From positions 1-64,000 of the forward strand of contig JAGTRW010000014.1 of assembly GCA_018262095.1 (NCBI GenBank): 64,000 nucleotides of DNA, in the 5' to 3' direction. The notes under the pieces are model-generated. The model saw nothing but the letters and a program-made list of their open reading frames with translations. It was not told the DNA's origin and searched no databases. The position numbers and the translations under genes are program-made. Position 1 is the first letter of the stretch; each line of letters opens with the position of its first letter. The DNA is from Pseudomonadota bacterium. Its GTDB lineage: Bacteria > Pseudomonadota > Gammaproteobacteria > Burkholderiales > Rhodocyclaceae. Shown here one piece after another: positions 36,547 through 47,667 of the stretch.

Positions 36547-38879
36547 GCACGCTCCACGTTAATCGTACCGAACATGTCAGCGAGCGCAGCCGTCGTGGCG
36601 TGTGCCGCCGCCACCCGCACGCAACCCATCGGCACGGACTCGTCCGCCCGGGCGGTCAGCAGCGCTTCGCCCTGCCCCTGCCTGACTCGTACTTGAGAAC
36701 CTTCGGCGATGCCAAGCTGCGCCAGCGTCGAAGCATTCAGCCGCGCGCTCGGCGCCTGTGCGTCGCGCGTCTTCTGCAGCGCTTCGCTGCGCCGCACCAG
36801 CGGATCGGCGAAGTATATCGGCACCTCGGCAATTCTTTGCAAACCACCGGCCGCTGCGCTAAGAGAGAAGGCGACGCCGTCGATGGCGTTGCTGAGACCG
36901 CCGACAAATTCGCTGTCCGGCGCGACGATTTCGTCGCGCACCTGTTCGCTCGATTCGTAATCGAAACCGGCAAGGCCCAGCACGTTGCCCAGCACGCGCA
37001 ACACCTTCCAGCCCGGACGCGCCTCGCCCAGCGGACGAACGACGCCGTTGAAACTCTGCACGCGGCCCTCGCAATTGACGAAGGTCCCCGACGTCTCGGT
37101 AAATGGCGCCGTCGGCAGCAGCACGTCGGCGTAGTCGAGCGCGGCCTGGTGCTTGAACGGCGTCAGCATGACGACGAGCGCCGCCTGCTTGAGCGCGGCG
37201 ATCGCCTGCTGCGGATTATGGCAGTCGAGCTCGGGTTCGACGCCGAGCAGCACATAGCCCTGACGCGGCTTTTCGAACATTTCGTAGGCGTTGAGCGCGG
37301 TCGCATCAGGCAAAGCCTTGGCGACGTAGCCACCGACGCTGTTGGCCGCATCCCCGATGAAACCGAGACGCCCACCAGTGAGCCGCGCAAGTTCGGCGGC
37401 CAATGCATGCAGCTGGGCGGCTTGCGCGCTTTGCTCGGCGACGTTGCCGAGCACAATCGCGCGCTGCTCGCCCGCGCACAGGCTCTCGGCGATCGCCTGG
37501 CTGGTCGCGCAAGGCGTGAGCGCCTCGAGACCGGCCGGACAGACTTCATTCTTGAGCGCCGCCGCGGCCTTGACGACACCCGCCAAGGCGTTGGCCAGTT
37601 GATCGGGAGCGACCGTGAGCTGGCCGTGCAGGTTGATCAGCGGATCGTCGCCGGTCACCGAGATCAGGCTCACCTGACCCGATTTCTTGGCCAGCTGGCG
37701 CAGACGCTGGGCGAACAGCGGGTGATCCTTGCGCAGGAAACTGCCGACCACCAGCGCCGCGTCGAGATCCTTGATCTCGGAAAGTTTGAGTCCCAGCCAA
37801 GGCGTTCCGGCGAGCTTGCCGTCAGCCGAAAAATCGCGGCGACGGTTACGAAAATCGACGCTGCCCGAACCGAGTCCGCGCGTGAGCTTCTGCAGCAGAT
37901 GGAGTTCCTCAAGCGTCGAATGCGCCGAGCCGAGCGCAGCGATCGCTTCGCCGCCGTGCGTCTTGGCGATGTCCTTGAGCGCGTGCGAGACGTAGTCGAG
38001 CGCGACGTTCCAGTCGACTTCGCGCAGCGCGCCGTCGACGCGGATCATCGGCTTTTGCAGGCGCTCGGAGGAATTGAGTCCTTCGTACGAGAAGCGCTCC
38101 TTGTCGGAGATCCAGCATTCGTTGACCGCTTCGTTCTCGCGCGGCAAAACGCGCATCACGCGGTTGCCCTTGACCTGGATGGTGAGGTTGGCACCGAGAC
38201 TGTCGTGCGGGCTGACCGACTTGCGCCGCGACAACTCCCAGCTGCGCGCCGAATAGCGGAAAGGCTTCGAAGTCAGCGCACCGACCGGGCACAGGTCGAT
38301 CATGTTGCCCGAGAGCTCGGAATCGACGCTGCGGCCGACGAAGGTTTGAATCTCCGAATGCATGTTGCGGTTGGCCATACCGAGTTCCATGACGCCGGCA
38401 ATTTCCTGACCGAAGCGAACGCAACGCGTGCAATGGATGCAACGCGACATTTCCTGCATCGAAACGAGCGGACCGACATCTTTGTGGAACACCACACGCT
38501 TGGCTTCCTGGTAACGCGATGCACTGCTGCCGTAACCAACCGCCAGATCCTGCAGCTGGCACTCGCCGCCCTGGTCGCAGATCGGACAATCGAGCGGGTG
38601 ATTGATGAGCAGGAACTCCATCACGCCCTTCTGGGCGTTGACCGCCATTTCCGAGTGCGTGAAGACCTTCATTCCGGCCGTTACCGGCGTCGCGCAGGCC
38701 GGCATCGGCTTGGGCGCCTTCTCGACCTGCACCAGACACATGCGGCAGTTGGCGGCGATCGAAAGCTTCTTGTGGTAGCAGAAATGGGGGATGTACGCGC
38801 CAACCAGCTCGGCAGCGTCCATGATCGTGCTGCCTGCAGGCACCTGCGCCGGTTTGCCGTCGATTTCAATATCTAGCAT
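36543..38879 (-). CDS. nuoG: NADH-quinone oxidoreductase subunit G
   Basis: A 778-aa peripheral subunit carrying a 2Fe-2S and two or three 4Fe-4S clusters. The N-terminal ferredoxin domain ([20 protein letters not shown]), the His-Cys3 cluster site ([18 protein letters not shown]) and [16 protein letters not shown] are all visible. A molybdopterin-oxidoreductase-like domain without catalytic role makes up the rest. The true start is ATG 38879 ([16 protein letters not shown]); the longer frame is a shadow of nuoF. It sits 10 nt after nuoF. Confidence 0.95.
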   Translation of the reverse strand: MLDIEIDGKPAQVPAGSTIMDAAELVGAYIPHFCYHKKLSIAANCRMCLVQVEKAPKPMPACATPVTAGMKVFTHSEMAVNAQKGVMEFLLINHPLDCPICDQGGECQLQDLAVGYGSSASRYQEAKRVVFHKDVGPLVSMQEMSRCIHCTRCVRFGQEIAGVMELGMANRNMHSEIQTFVGRSVDSELSGNMIDLCPVGALTSKPFRYSARSWELSRRKSVSPHDSLGANLTIQVKGNRVMRVLPRENEAVNECWISDKERFSYEGLNSSERLQKPMIRVDGALREVDWNVALDYVSHALKDIAKTHGGEAIAALGSAHSTLEELHLLQKLTRGLGSGSVDFRNRRRDFSADGKLAGTPWLGLKLSEIKDLDAALVVGSFLRKDHPLFAQRLRQLAKKSGQVSLISVTGDDPLINLHGQLTVAPDQLANALAGVVKAAAALKNEVCPAGLEALTPCATSQAIAESLCAGEQRAIVLGNVAEQSAQAAQLHALAAELARLTGGRLGFIGDAANSVGGYVAKALPDATALNAYEMFEKPRQGYVLLGVEPELDCHNPQQAIAALKQAALVVMLTPFKHQAALDYADVLLPTAPFTETSGTFVNCEGRVQSFNGVVRPLGEARPGWKVLRVLGNVLGLAGFDYESSEQVRDEIVAPDSEFVGGLSNAIDGVAFSLSAAAGGLQRIAEVPIYFADPLVRRSEALQKTRDAQAPSARLNASTLAQLGIAEGSQVRVRQGQGEALLTARADESVPMGCVRVAAAHATTAALADMFGTINVERA

Positions 38880-38889
38880 ATCGCTTGCC

Positions 38890-40221
38890 TTAGACCGTTG
38901 CCTTGAAGAAGCCGCTGCCAGCGCGCTGCACATCGGGCGGCACCAGGCACTTCTTGTGTTCAATGTGGTAAGCGAACTCGTCGCGGAAATGCTTGACGAA
39001 GCTCTGCACCGGCATCGATGCGGCGTCGCCGAGCGCGCAGATGGTGCGGCCCATGATGTTGGTGGTGATGCTGCCGAGCAGATCGAGATCGTCGGCGCGT
39101 CCCTGCCCTTGTTCGATGCGATGGACGATCTTGTAGAGCCAGTTGGTGCCTTCGCGGCAAGGCGTACATTGGCCGCACGACTCTTCGTAGTAGAAGAACG
39201 AGAGTCGCTCAAGCGCGCGGACCATGCAGGTCGTCTCGTCCATCACGATCACCGCACCGGAACCGAGCATCGATCCAGCCTTGCTGATCGAATCGTAGTC
39301 CATCGTGCAGTCCATCATGATGCTGCCGGGCAGCACCGGTGACGACGAACCGCCGGGGATGCAGGCCTTGAGCGCGCGACCGCCGCGCATTCCGCCGGCC
39401 ATTTCGAGCAGCGTCGAAAACGGCGTACCGAGCGGAATTTCGTAGTTGCCCGGTTTATTGACGTGACCCGAAACCGAAAAGAGCTTGGTGCCGCCGTTGT
39501 TGGCCTTGCCCGCTTCGAGGTAGGCGTCGGCGCCGCCGTTGATGATCAGCGGTACGGCAGCGAAAGTCTCGGTGTTGTTGATCGTCGTCGGCTTGCCATA
39601 GAGCCCGTAGCTCGCCGGGAAAGGCGGCTTGAAGCGCGGCTGGCCCTTCTTGCCTTCGATCGACTCGAGCAGCGCAGTTTCTTCGCCGCAGATGTACGCG
39701 CCAAAACCGTGGTGCGCGAAAAGCTCGAAATCAAACCCCGAGCCGACGATGTTCTTGCCCAGGAAACCGGCGGCGCGCGCTTCGGCGAGCGCCTCTTCGA
39801 AGCGCAGATAGACTTCCCAGACTTCGCCGTGAATGTAGTTGTAACCGCGCGCGGCGCCCATCGCGTAACCGGCGATGATCATTCCCTCGATCACCGCATG
39901 CGGGTTGAAGAGCAGGATGTCGCGGTCCTTGAACGTCCCCGGCTCGCCTTCGTCGGAATTGCAGACGACGTACTTGTCGCCGGGAAAGGCACGCGGCATG
40001 AAGCTCCATTTGAGACCGGTCGGAAAACCGGCGCCGCCGCGACCGCGCAGCACTGACTTCTTGACCACGCCGATCACGTCGTCCTGCGTCATTTTCTCGC
40101 CGGCCAGCACCTTGTTGAGCGCCGTATAGCCGCCGCGCTTGACGTAGTCGGCGAGATGCCAGGCCTTGTCGCCGTCGAGCCCGACAGTGAGCATCGGGTT
40201 GAGTGCACCGAGGATCGCCAT
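38890..40221 (-). CDS. nuoF: NADH-quinone oxidoreductase subunit F
   Basis: A 443-aa NADH-oxidising subunit with FMN and the N3 4Fe-4S cluster. The FMN/NADH site is seen as [19 protein letters not shown] and [16 protein letters not shown], and the cluster as [15 protein letters not shown] with a later Cys. ATG 40221 overlaps the nuoE stop (TAATG). A C-terminal tail ([10 protein letters not shown]) completes the protein. Confidence 0.96.
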   Translation of the reverse strand: MAILGALNPMLTVGLDGDKAWHLADYVKRGGYTALNKVLAGEKMTQDDVIGVVKKSVLRGRGGAGFPTGLKWSFMPRAFPGDKYVVCNSDEGEPGTFKDRDILLFNPHAVIEGMIIAGYAMGAARGYNYIHGEVWEVYLRFEEALAEARAAGFLGKNIVGSGFDFELFAHHGFGAYICGEETALLESIEGKKGQPRFKPPFPASYGLYGKPTTINNTETFAAVPLIINGGADAYLEAGKANNGGTKLFSVSGHVNKPGNYEIPLGTPFSTLLEMAGGMRGGRALKACIPGGSSSPVLPGSIMMDCTMDYDSISKAGSMLGSGAVIVMDETTCMVRALERLSFFYYEESCGQCTPCREGTNWLYKIVHRIEQGQGRADDLDLLGSITTNIMGRTICALGDAASMPVQSFVKHFRDEFAYHIEHKKCLVPPDVQRAGSGFFKATV

Positions 40222-40694
40222 TATTCGAACTCCGCCAGCAGTTTGTCGATTTGCTCGGGCAGCATCGAGCTGCACATGCGGCGGTTATTGACCAGCATCA
40301 CCGGCGCATCGCCGCAGGCGCCCATACACTCGCCTTGCTTGAGCGTGAACTTGCCGTCGGCGGTCGTCTCGTTGAAGTCGATGCCGAGTTTCTGCTTGAG
40401 GTACTCGCCGGCATCGACGCCGCCCGAGAGCATGCACGGCAGGTTGGTGCACACCGTGAGCTTGTATTTGCCGACCGGCTTCAAGTCGTACATGTTGTAG
40501 AAACTGGCGACCTCGTAGGCGGCCATCGGCGCCATGCCGAGATAATTGGCGACAGCTTCGATCCCTTCCGGGGACAACCAGCCCTGCTGTTCCTGGGCAA
40601 TGGCCAGCGCCGCCATGATCGCCGACTGTTTCTGCTCGGGCGGATACTTGGCGATCTCGCGATCGATTCTCTTGAGGGATTCTGGTGTCAGCAT
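40221..40694 (-). CDS. nuoE: NADH-quinone oxidoreductase subunit E
   Basis: A 157-aa thioredoxin-fold 2Fe-2S (N1a) subunit of the NADH-dehydrogenase module. Cluster ligands come from [10 protein letters not shown] and [11 protein letters not shown]. The helical N-terminus ([20 protein letters not shown]) docks on NuoF. It starts with TAATG overlap on nuoD and ends with the same overlap on nuoF. Confidence 0.95.
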   Translation of the reverse strand: MLTPESLKRIDREIAKYPPEQKQSAIMAALAIAQEQQGWLSPEGIEAVANYLGMAPMAAYEVASFYNMYDLKPVGKYKLTVCTNLPCMLSGGVDAGEYLKQKLGIDFNETTADGKFTLKQGECMGACGDAPVMLVNNRRMCSSMLPEQIDKLLAEFE

Positions 40695-41947
40695 TAGCGG
40701 TCAATCTCGCCAAAAACGATGTCTATTGTGCCGACCATCGTTACCACGTCGGCAATCATGTGGCCACGCGTCAGCTCGTTCATCGCCGACAGATGGACTA
40801 AACCGGGCGAACGGATCTTGAGGCGATACGGCTTGTTGGCGCCGTCCGATATCGCGTAGATGCCAAACTCGCCCTTGGGGTGCTCGACCGCCGAATAGAC
40901 CTGGCCTTCGGGAACGTGAATCCCTTCGGTACACAGCTTGAAGTGATGGATCAACTCTTCCATGTTCGACTTCATGTTGGCGCGCGGCGGCGAGGCGACC
41001 TTGTAATTGTCGGTGATCACCGGACCCGGATTGACTCGCAGCCAATCGACGCACTGCTGGACGAGGCGCGTCGACTGACGCAGCTCCTCGACGCGAACCA
41101 GGTAACGGTCGTAACAATCGCCGGTGACGCCGACCGGGATGTCGAAATCGAGACGGTCATAGACTTCGTAGGGCTGCTTCTTGCGCAGATCCCAGGCGAT
41201 CCCCGAGCCGCGCAGCATCGGACCGGTAAAGCCGAGCTGCAGCGCGCGTTCGGGCGTGACGATGCCGACATTGACCAGCCGCTGTTTCCAGATGCGGTTG
41301 TCGGTGAGCAGCGTTTCGTATTCGTCGATCAAGGTCGGGAAACGCTTGACGAAGTCGTCGATGAAGTCGAGCAAGGAGCCGCTGCGCGCCGCGTTGATTT
41401 TCTTGAGCTCGGCGGCGTTCTTAAACTTGGATGGCTTGTACTGCGGCATGCTGTCGGGCAGGTCGCGATAGACGCCGCCCGGACGATAGTACGAAGCGTG
41501 CCAGCGCGAGCCGGAAACGGCTTCGTAGCAATCGACCAGATCCTCGCGGTCGCGCATCGCGTAGAGCATCATCGTCATCGCGCCGACGTCGAGCCCATGC
41601 GCGCCGATCCACAGCAGGTGGTTGAGGATGCGGGTGATTTCGTCGAACATCACGCGGATGTACTGGGCGCGAATCGGCACCTCGATGCCGAGCAGTTTCT
41701 CGACCGCCAGGCAATAGCCGTGCTCGTTGCACATCATCGACATGTAGTCGAGGCGGTCCATATACGGCACCGACTGCACCCAGGTCTTGGTTTCGGCGAG
41801 CTTCTCGGTGGCCCGGTGCAGCATGCCGATGTGCGGGTCGGCGCGCATCACGACTTCGCCGTCGAGTTCGAGAACCATGCGCAACACACCGTGCGCGGCC
41901 GGGTGCTGCGGCCCGAAATTGAGCGTGTAATTCTGGATATCAGGCAT
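40694..41947 (-). CDS. nuoD: NADH-quinone oxidoreductase subunit D
   Basis: A 417-aa 49-kDa-type subunit, related to Ni-Fe hydrogenase large subunits but without the metal-binding cysteines. It lines the quinone pocket with NuoB. Conserved: [36 protein letters not shown], and the C-terminal DIVFGEIDR. It is a separate gene from nuoC, overlapping it by 8 nt. Confidence 0.96.
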   Translation of the reverse strand: MPDIQNYTLNFGPQHPAAHGVLRMVLELDGEVVMRADPHIGMLHRATEKLAETKTWVQSVPYMDRLDYMSMMCNEHGYCLAVEKLLGIEVPIRAQYIRVMFDEITRILNHLLWIGAHGLDVGAMTMMLYAMRDREDLVDCYEAVSGSRWHASYYRPGGVYRDLPDSMPQYKPSKFKNAAELKKINAARSGSLLDFIDDFVKRFPTLIDEYETLLTDNRIWKQRLVNVGIVTPERALQLGFTGPMLRGSGIAWDLRKKQPYEVYDRLDFDIPVGVTGDCYDRYLVRVEELRQSTRLVQQCVDWLRVNPGPVITDNYKVASPPRANMKSNMEELIHHFKLCTEGIHVPEGQVYSAVEHPKGEFGIYAISDGANKPYRLKIRSPGLVHLSAMNELTRGHMIADVVTMVGTIDIVFGEIDR

Positions 41948-42539
41948 TGTCGGCGTCCCCGTAGCTCGCTTCGCGAACGATTCGCGGCGTCACTTCGCGC
42001 GGCTCGATGGTCACCGGCTGATAAATCACTCGCTTCTGATCGGGGTCGTAACGCATCTCGACATAACCTGAAATCGGAAAATCCTTGCGGAAGGGATGGC
42101 CGATGAAACCGTAGTCGGTGAGCAGGCGGCGCAGATCGTTGTGCCCCGGGAACACGATGCCGTAGAGGTCGAAGGCTTCGCGCTCGAACCAGTTAACCGA
42201 ATTCCAGATCGAAACGACCGAGGGGACCGACGGAAAATTGTCGTCGGCGGCAAAGCAGCGGACACGCAAACGCCAGTTGTTGGCGATCGAAATCAGGTGG
42301 CTGACCGCGGCAAAGCGCTTGCCAGACCACTGCGCATACGTCGAGTAATCGACGCCGCACAGATCCATCAATTGCTCGAAGCGCAACTCGGGTTCGTCGC
42401 GCAGCATCGTCATCACGGCCAGATAGTCGGCCGCATCGACATCGATGGTGATTTCGCCCAGGGCGACTTGCTGCGAACGGATTTGCTCTCCGAGATGTTT
42501 TTGCAGGTTCTGGCTAAGCACTTCAAGCTTGGCGGACAT
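41940..42539 (-). CDS. nuoC: NADH-quinone oxidoreductase subunit C
   Basis: A 199-aa 30-kDa-type subunit of the connecting arm. The family signature runs [20 protein letters not shown] followed by [22 protein letters not shown] 42539 ([10 protein letters not shown]) is preferred over a TTG six bases upstream. It lies between nuoB and nuoD. Confidence 0.95.
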   Translation of the reverse strand: MSAKLEVLSQNLQKHLGEQIRSQQVALGEITIDVDAADYLAVMTMLRDEPELRFEQLMDLCGVDYSTYAQWSGKRFAAVSHLISIANNWRLRVRCFAADDNFPSVPSVVSIWNSVNWFEREAFDLYGIVFPGHNDLRRLLTDYGFIGHPFRKDFPISGYVEMRYDPDQKRVIYQPVTIEPREVTPRIVREASYGDADNA

Positions 42540-42566
42540 TGTCAAAACTCCGGACTCTCGGTTGAA

Positions 42567-43043
42567 CTAGCGGGCGATGGTGCTGGTGCGGCGAATCTTG
42601 TTCTGTAGCTGGATCAGGCCGTAGATCAGCGCCTCGGCGGTCGGCGGGCAACCGGGAACGTAAATATCGACGGGGACGATGCGGTCGCAACCGCGGACAA
42701 CCGAATACGAATAGTGGTAGTAGCCGCCGCCGTTGGCGCACGAGCCCATCGAAATCACCCAGCGCGGCTCGGCCATCTGGTCGTAAACCTTGCGCAGTGC
42801 CGGTGCCATCTTGTTGCACAGCGTCCCGGCGACGATCATCACGTCGGACTGGCGCGGACTGGGGCGAAAAACGATGCCGAAGCGATCGAGATCGTAGCGC
42901 GAACAGCCGGCGTGGATCATCTCGATTGCGCAGCAGGCCAGGCCAAAGCTCATCGGCCACATCGAACCGGTGCGCATGTAGTTGATCAGCTTGTCAGCTG
43001 TCGTGGTGACGAAGCCTTCCTGGAGAATGCCATCAATACCCAT
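42567..43043 (-). CDS. nuoB: NADH-quinone oxidoreductase subunit B
   Basis: A 158-aa subunit carrying the N2 4Fe-4S cluster next to quinone. Ligands are visible as the adjacent pair in GLACCAIEM, plus SMGSCANGG and [10 protein letters not shown]. It follows nuoA by 3 nt. Confidence 0.96.
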   Translation of the reverse strand: MGIDGILQEGFVTTTADKLINYMRTGSMWPMSFGLACCAIEMIHAGCSRYDLDRFGIVFRPSPRQSDVMIVAGTLCNKMAPALRKVYDQMAEPRWVISMGSCANGGGYYHYSYSVVRGCDRIVPVDIYVPGCPPTAEALIYGLIQLQNKIRRTSTIAR

Positions 43044-43046
43044 CGT

Positions 43047-43421
43047 TCACTCCCAATCCAGCGCGCCCTTGGCCCAGGCATAGACATAGCCGACGACCAG
43101 AATGGCAATGAAAACCAGCATTTCGACAAAGCCAAACCATTTGATCGAATCGGTGTGCACGATCTCGCTGAAGATCGTTGCCCACGGCACGAGGAAGGCG
43201 ACTTCGAGATCGAACAGGATGAACAGGATGGCGATCAGGTAATACCGCACGTCGAATTTCATGCGGGCGTCTTCGAAGGCCTCGAAGCCGCATTCGTAGG
43301 GCGAGAGCTTTTCGCTGTCGGGCCGGTGGGGCGCCACGACCATACCGGTGATGACCGGCGCGATACCGAAAACGACGCCAATCAGGACGAAGACAAATAC
43401 AGGGAAATAGTTTTCCAGCAT
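43047..43421 (-). CDS. nuoA: NADH-quinone oxidoreductase subunit A
   Basis: A 124-aa, three-helix ND3-type membrane subunit and first gene of the 14-gene operon. It contains the quinone-loop signature [20 protein letters not shown] and the later FLVPWA. ATG 43421 fits the normal N-terminus [12 protein letters not shown]. tRNA-Leu lies 59 nt upstream on the same strand. Confidence 0.96.
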   Translation of the reverse strand: MLENYFPVFVFVLIGVVFGIAPVITGMVVAPHRPDSEKLSPYECGFEAFEDARMKFDVRYYLIAILFILFDLEVAFLVPWATIFSEIVHTDSIKWFGFVEMLVFIAILVVGYVYAWAKGALDWE

Positions 43422-43480
43422 GATCCGCCACGCTATCGCTTAAATTCAGATCAGAGCCACCCTTGCTGGACAACTCCACT

Positions 43481-43565
43481 TGGTGCCGACGATGAGACTC
43501 GAACTCATACGACCGAAGTCACTACCCCCTCAAGATAGCGTGTCTACCAATTTCACCACGTCGGC
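43481..43565 (-). tRNA. tRNA-Leu (anticodon GAG)
   Basis: An 85-nt class II tRNA on the minus strand. Acceptor GCCGACG pairs with CGTCGGC, followed by A and an encoded CCA. Anticodon stem CTATC/GGTAG encloses TTGAGGG, giving GAG. A variable arm (TGACTTCGGTCGT region) and T-loop TTCGAGT are present. It lies between secG and nuoA, a common betaproteobacterial arrangement. Confidence 0.95.
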
Positions 43566-43578
43566 ACTGCTTGTCATA

Positions 43579-43617
43579 CGGCGGGGATTTCAACGAGGGA
43601 AAAACCAATCCCCACCG
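43579..43617 (-). other. Long hairpin between secG and tRNA-Leu
   Basis: The minus-strand transcript can form an 11-bp stem CGGTGGGGATT / AATCCCCGCCG (one G-U pair) with a ~17-nt loop that carries the T-run. No T-run follows the stem, so it is a weak terminator candidate; a processing site that releases the tRNA from the secG transcript is another option. Confidence 0.4.
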
Positions 43618-43633
43618 CTTTCCTGCAATCGTT

Positions 43634-44005
43634 TTACTTTGGAATATCCTTCGTCTTCGAGCCAGAATCCACCGGGCTTCCGGACTTGTCAGCACCAGCC
43701 GCAGCGGGCGTTGAAACAGGCTGCGATGTTACCGCATCCTGCATCACACTGCCAGACGTTTTTGGCTTGTTCGACGCGATATAAGCCAAAGAAAGACTGG
43801 TCACGAAGAACACGGCGGCCAGCACTGAGGTCGTCCGGCTCAGGAAATTGGCCGAACCGGTCGCGCCGAACAGACTGCCCGACGCGCCGCTGCCGAAAGC
43901 CGCACCCATGTCGGCGCCCTTGCCGTGTTGAACAAGAACCAGACCGATGACACCGATCGCCGCCAGGATATGGACCAGCAAAACTGTAGAAAACAGATAT
44001 TCCAT
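43634..44005 (-). CDS. secG: Protein-export membrane protein SecG
   Basis: A 123-aa accessory subunit of the SecYEG translocon. Two membrane segments (about 5-25 and 55-76) flank the conserved cytosolic loop VQHGKGADMGAAFGSGASGS. The C-terminal ~45 residues are a polar Ser/Pro/Ala tail, longer than in E. coli but frequent in betaproteobacteria. It lies 9 nt after tpiA. Confidence 0.94.
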   Translation of the reverse strand: MEYLFSTVLLVHILAAIGVIGLVLVQHGKGADMGAAFGSGASGSLFGATGSANFLSRTTSVLAAVFFVTSLSLAYIASNKPKTSGSVMQDAVTSQPVSTPAAAGADKSGSPVDSGSKTKDIPK

Positions 44006-44014
44006 GTTGCCTCT

Positions 44015-44770
44015 TTATTGAACTGCGGCGCGACAAATCGCCAGGAAGTCGGCAGCGACCAGTGCTGCACCGCCGATCAGGCCGCCGTCGATATCCGGCA
44101 TGCCAAGCAACTCGACCGCATTGCCCGGCTTCATGCTGCCGCCGTAGAGAATTTGCAGGCCCTCGGCGACCTTGGCGTCGGCGCGAGCGATCTGCGCGCG
44201 AATCGCGGCATGCACTTCCTGCGCCTGCGCGGCGGTCGCCGTACGACCAGTACCAATGGCCCACACCGGCTCGTAGGCAACGACGGCGTCAGCGAACGCG
44301 GCGACGCCGACGCGCTTCAAGACCGCTTCGATTTGCGCCGAAACGACGTCGATGGTCTGCCCGGCATCACGCTGCGCCAGCGTTTCGCCGACACAGAGCA
44401 CGGGACGCAAACCGGCAGCCAGCGCTGCGGCAAACTTTTCGGCGACCAGCGCATCGGTCTCGCCGTAGATCGCACGACGCTCGGAGTGGCCGACCAGCAC
44501 GTATTTACAGGCAAAATCGTTGAGCATTGCGGCGCTGACTTCGCCGGTGAAGGCGCCCTGCGGCTGCTCGCTGAGGTTCTGCGCGCCCCACGCGACGGGG
44601 GTTCCGGTCAGCACCGACTGCGCCTGCGCAAGATAAGGAAAAGGAACGCAAACCGCGACGCTCATGCCCTTGAGGTCAGCGACACCGGCCAGCACGCCCT
44701 GCAGCAATTGCAGATTGGCTTTCAACCCGCCGTGCATTTTCCAGTTACCGGCTACGAGCTTTTGGCGCAT
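44015..44770 (-). CDS. tpiA: Triosephosphate isomerase
   Basis: A 251-aa (beta/alpha)8 enzyme interconverting dihydroxyacetone phosphate and glyceraldehyde 3-phosphate. Active-site elements: N and K of AGNWKMHG, the catalytic His in GHSERR, the Glu in [11 protein letters not shown], and the phosphate loop [12 protein letters not shown] 44770 gives the normal N-terminus [12 protein letters not shown]. It has its own promoter and is followed closely by secG. Confidence 0.97.
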   Translation of the reverse strand: MRQKLVAGNWKMHGGLKANLQLLQGVLAGVADLKGMSVAVCVPFPYLAQAQSVLTGTPVAWGAQNLSEQPQGAFTGEVSAAMLNDFACKYVLVGHSERRAIYGETDALVAEKFAAALAAGLRPVLCVGETLAQRDAGQTIDVVSAQIEAVLKRVGVAAFADAVVAYEPVWAIGTGRTATAAQAQEVHAAIRAQIARADAKVAEGLQILYGGSMKPGNAVELLGMPDIDGGLIGGAALVAADFLAICRAAVQ

Positions 44771-44794
44771 GACATACCCCGCGAAAAAGGGCGC

Positions 44795-44824
44795 ATTATA
44801 GTCAAAACAAGGCCCTTTGGTCAA
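44795..44824 (-). promoter_or_regulatory. Sigma-70 promoter of tpiA-secG
   Basis: On the minus strand TTGACC (44824-44819) and TATAAT (44800-44795) are separated by 18 bp; the -10 lies 24 nt upstream of the tpiA ATG, so the leader is short. Confidence 0.6.
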
Positions 44825-44919
44825 TAACAAGCCGGTGCCAGGTTTTCCGAAGGCATAAAAAAGCGACCGCTTTGAGGCCGCCGCCGCTGCGCAACAACGA
44901 ATGGATACAAGCGCTTCGG

Positions 44920-45702
44920 CTAGCCGAAACGACCGGTAATATAGTCCTCGGTCTCCTTGCGCTTGGGCTTGATGAAAATCTGGTCGGTGACGCCAAACTC
45001 GACCATCTCGCCGATGTACATGTACGCCGTATAGTCGGAGATGCGCGCCGCCTGCTGCATGTTGTGGGTAACGATCAGGATCGTGACCTTTTCCTTGAGC
45101 TCGCTGATCAGTTCCTCGATGCTCGCCGTGGCGATCGGGTCGAGCGCCGAGGTCGGCTCGTCGAACAGCATCAGCTCGGGATCGGTCGCCAGCGCGCGCG
45201 CAATGCACAGGCGCTGCTGCTGGCCGCCCGACAGGTTGGCGCCGAGTTCCTTGAGCCTATCCTTGACCTCACCCCATAGCGCCGCGCCGCGCAGCGCGGC
45301 TTCGACCTTGTCGTCGATCACCGAACGCGCGCTCTCGCCACGCACGCGCAGGCCGTAGGCGACGTTCTCGTAGATCGACTTGGGAAAGGGGTTGGGTTTC
45401 TGGAAAACCATGCTGATGCGCATGCGAACTTCGATCGGATCGACTTTTTTCGACAAGAGGTCGGTGTGATCGGGATGGAAATCGATCGCCCCCTCGTAGC
45501 GATTACCGGGATAAAGGTCGTGCATGCGGTTGAAGCAGCGCAGATAAGTCGATTTTCCGCAGCCCGACGGGCCGATCAGCGAGGTCACCTTCTTCTCGTA
45601 GATCGGCATGTTGATATTCTTGAGCGCCTGGAAGTTGCCGTAATAGAAGGAAAGGTTACGGGCTTCGGCCTTGAGCGGCGCTTCGTTGGTTATCGAATTC
45701 AT
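44920..45702 (-). CDS. pstB: Phosphate ABC transporter ATP-binding protein
   Basis: A 260-aa cytosolic ATPase of the Pst high-affinity phosphate importer. Walker [10 protein letters not shown], the signature LSGGQQQRL, Walker [14 protein letters not shown] and the H-loop THNMQQAAR are intact. It is the last gene of pstSCAB here; no phoU follows in the window. Confidence 0.97.
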   Translation of the reverse strand: MNSITNEAPLKAEARNLSFYYGNFQALKNINMPIYEKKVTSLIGPSGCGKSTYLRCFNRMHDLYPGNRYEGAIDFHPDHTDLLSKKVDPIEVRMRISMVFQKPNPFPKSIYENVAYGLRVRGESARSVIDDKVEAALRGAALWGEVKDRLKELGANLSGGQQQRLCIARALATDPELMLFDEPTSALDPIATASIEELISELKEKVTILIVTHNMQQAARISDYTAYMYIGEMVEFGVTDQIFIKPKRKETEDYITGRFG

Positions 45703-45715
45703 TGAATTTGCCTTC

Positions 45716-46639
45716 TTACCACTTGATGTTCTTGCGTAGCCGATAGCGCAGCCAGATCGCCAGACCGTTCATGGTCAGCGTCATCAGCACCAGGATGAAA
45801 CCGGCTGCCGCCGCATTGTTGAGAAAAGCCGCTTCGGGGCGCGACGTCCAGTTGAACATCTGGATCGGCATCACCGTGAAGGGAGCGAACAACCAGTCGA
45901 ACAGACCCGCCGGCGGTTCGCCGGTAAACGGCGCGGTCGGCAGGAAAGCGATGAAGGTCAGCGCACCGACGGTGATGATCGGCGCCGTTTCGCCGATGGC
46001 GCGCGCCATGCCGATGATCACGCCGGTCAGGATGCCAGCGCTGGCGTAAGGTACGATGTGATCGCTGACTACCTGCCAGGTCGTCGCACCGCAGGCATAG
46101 GCGCCCTCGCGGATGATCTGCGGGATACCGCGAATGGCCTCGCGGGTAGCGACGATGACCACCGGCAGGATCAGCAGCGCGAGCGTCAGGCCGGCGGTCA
46201 GGATGCTTTGGCCGAGCCCAAACGTATAGACGAAGAGGCCGAGCGCCAGCAGACCGTAAATGATCGACGGCACGCCGGCGAGGTTGGAGACGTTGATCTC
46301 GATGATGTCGGTAACCCAGTTCTTCGGCGCGTATTCTTCGAGATAGACGCCGGCGGCAACGCCAAGCGGCACGGCGGCGAACGCGGTAACGACCATCACC
46401 AGCACCGAACCGACCCACGCCGAAAGGATCCCGGCGTTGGCCGCACGGCGCGACGGAAACGACGTCAGGAACTCGACGTTGATTCGCGCCAGGCCATTGA
46501 CCGCCATGTCGGAAAAGAGCGCGACAAAGGTCATCAGGCCGAGCATCAACGCGAGGATGCCGAGCACGCCGAACAGGTAGTCCCAACGCTTGTGTGCGAC
46601 GATCATCGAGCGCAGGTTCTGCAATTCCTGTTGATTCAT
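45716..46639 (-). CDS. pstA: Phosphate ABC transporter permease PstA
   Basis: A 307-aa inner-membrane permease with about six segments. The binding-protein-dependent transport motif is present as the [20 protein letters not shown] region, and [18 protein letters not shown] lies in the periplasmic loop typical of PstA. It is one base from the end of pstC and 13 nt from pstB. Confidence 0.95.
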   Translation of the reverse strand: MNQQELQNLRSMIVAHKRWDYLFGVLGILALMLGLMTFVALFSDMAVNGLARINVEFLTSFPSRRAANAGILSAWVGSVLVMVVTAFAAVPLGVAAGVYLEEYAPKNWVTDIIEINVSNLAGVPSIIYGLLALGLFVYTFGLGQSILTAGLTLALLILPVVIVATREAIRGIPQIIREGAYACGATTWQVVSDHIVPYASAGILTGVIIGMARAIGETAPIITVGALTFIAFLPTAPFTGEPPAGLFDWLFAPFTVMPIQMFNWTSRPEAAFLNNAAAAGFILVLMTLTMNGLAIWLRYRLRKNIKW

Positions 46640-46640
46640 C

Positions 46641-47552
46641 TTAGTAGGCCTCGCGGTACTTCTTGCGCATGTAAAAGCCGATCAGATTGAAGACCAGCGT
46701 CAGCAGCATCAGCATCAATCCGGCCGCGAAGATCGTCTGATAGCCGATGCTGCCGTGCGGCAGATCGCCGAGCGCGACCTGGACGATGAACGAGGTGATC
46801 GTCGCGCCGGGCTGCGCCGGATTGAAGGTCAGATTGGGCTGCATGCCGCCGGCCACGGCCAGGATCATCGTCTCGCCGACGGCGCGCGAAATGCCCAGGA
46901 TATAAGCCGAGGCGATCCCCGAAATGGCCGACGGAACGACCACCCGCAAAGCGGTCTGCAAACGCGTCGCGCCGGTCGCGTAAGAGCCTTCGCGCAGCGC
47001 CATCGGCACCGCGCGCATGGCATCCTCGGAGAGCGAGGCGACGTAGGGAATGATCATGATGCCCATGACGATCCCCGCCGACAGCAGATTGAACCCGGGC
47101 AGATCCGGATAGATCTTCTGCAGCAGCGGCGTCAGGAAGAGCAGCGCGAAGTAGCCGTAGATGATCGTCGGAATTCCGCCGAGCAACTCGAGAAACGGCT
47201 TGGCCACCTCGCGCACCGAAAACGGCGCGAACTCGGAAAGATAGATCGCGATCAGCGTTCCGAGCGGGATCGCCACCAGCACCGCGACCGCCGAGCTGGT
47301 GATCGTCCCCGAGAGCAGCACCATGATGCCGTAATGGGCGTCGTCAAAGAGCGGCGTCCACTGCGTATCGAACAGGAAATCGGTGAGCGGGACATGCTGG
47401 AAAAAAACCCAGGACTCGCTGACCAGAATGTAGACGATCGCCGTCGTCGTAAAGACCGAGACAAAAGCGGCAAGAAAGAGGACCGCTTCGATCACCCTTT
47501 CCTTGAAATGGCGGGTAAGGTCCTTTTTTAGTCGGTCACTGGGTTCGGACAT
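46641..47552 (-). CDS. pstC: Phosphate ABC transporter permease PstC
   Basis: A 303-aa inner-membrane permease partner of PstA with six hydrophobic segments and the EAA-like loop (LSEDAMRAVPMALREGSYA). ATG 47552 (MSEPSDRLKKDL) is chosen; the upstream extension runs through the pstS-pstC terminator hairpin and is not protein-like. Confidence 0.95.
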   Translation of the reverse strand: MSEPSDRLKKDLTRHFKERVIEAVLFLAAFVSVFTTTAIVYILVSESWVFFQHVPLTDFLFDTQWTPLFDDAHYGIMVLLSGTITSSAVAVLVAIPLGTLIAIYLSEFAPFSVREVAKPFLELLGGIPTIIYGYFALLFLTPLLQKIYPDLPGFNLLSAGIVMGIMIIPYVASLSEDAMRAVPMALREGSYATGATRLQTALRVVVPSAISGIASAYILGISRAVGETMILAVAGGMQPNLTFNPAQPGATITSFIVQVALGDLPHGSIGYQTIFAAGLMLMLLTLVFNLIGFYMRKKYREAY

Positions 47553-47632
47553 GACATCTTGCCTTCCGGCTGTCGCTGCGTATGAATTCACCAACAAGTT
47601 CCTCAAGTCTATCCTGAAACAAGGCGTCAAAA

Positions 47633-47651
47633 CCCCCGGCCAAGCCGGGGG
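47633..47651 (-). terminator. Intercistronic terminator between pstS and pstC
   Basis: Minus-strand stem CCCCCGGC/GCCGGGGG with a TTG loop, followed by TTTT. It lies 16 nt after the pstS stop. Partial termination here would make more binding protein than membrane components, a usual need in ABC importers. Confidence 0.75.
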
Positions 47652-47667
47652 AGGCACTTAAGGGGGC

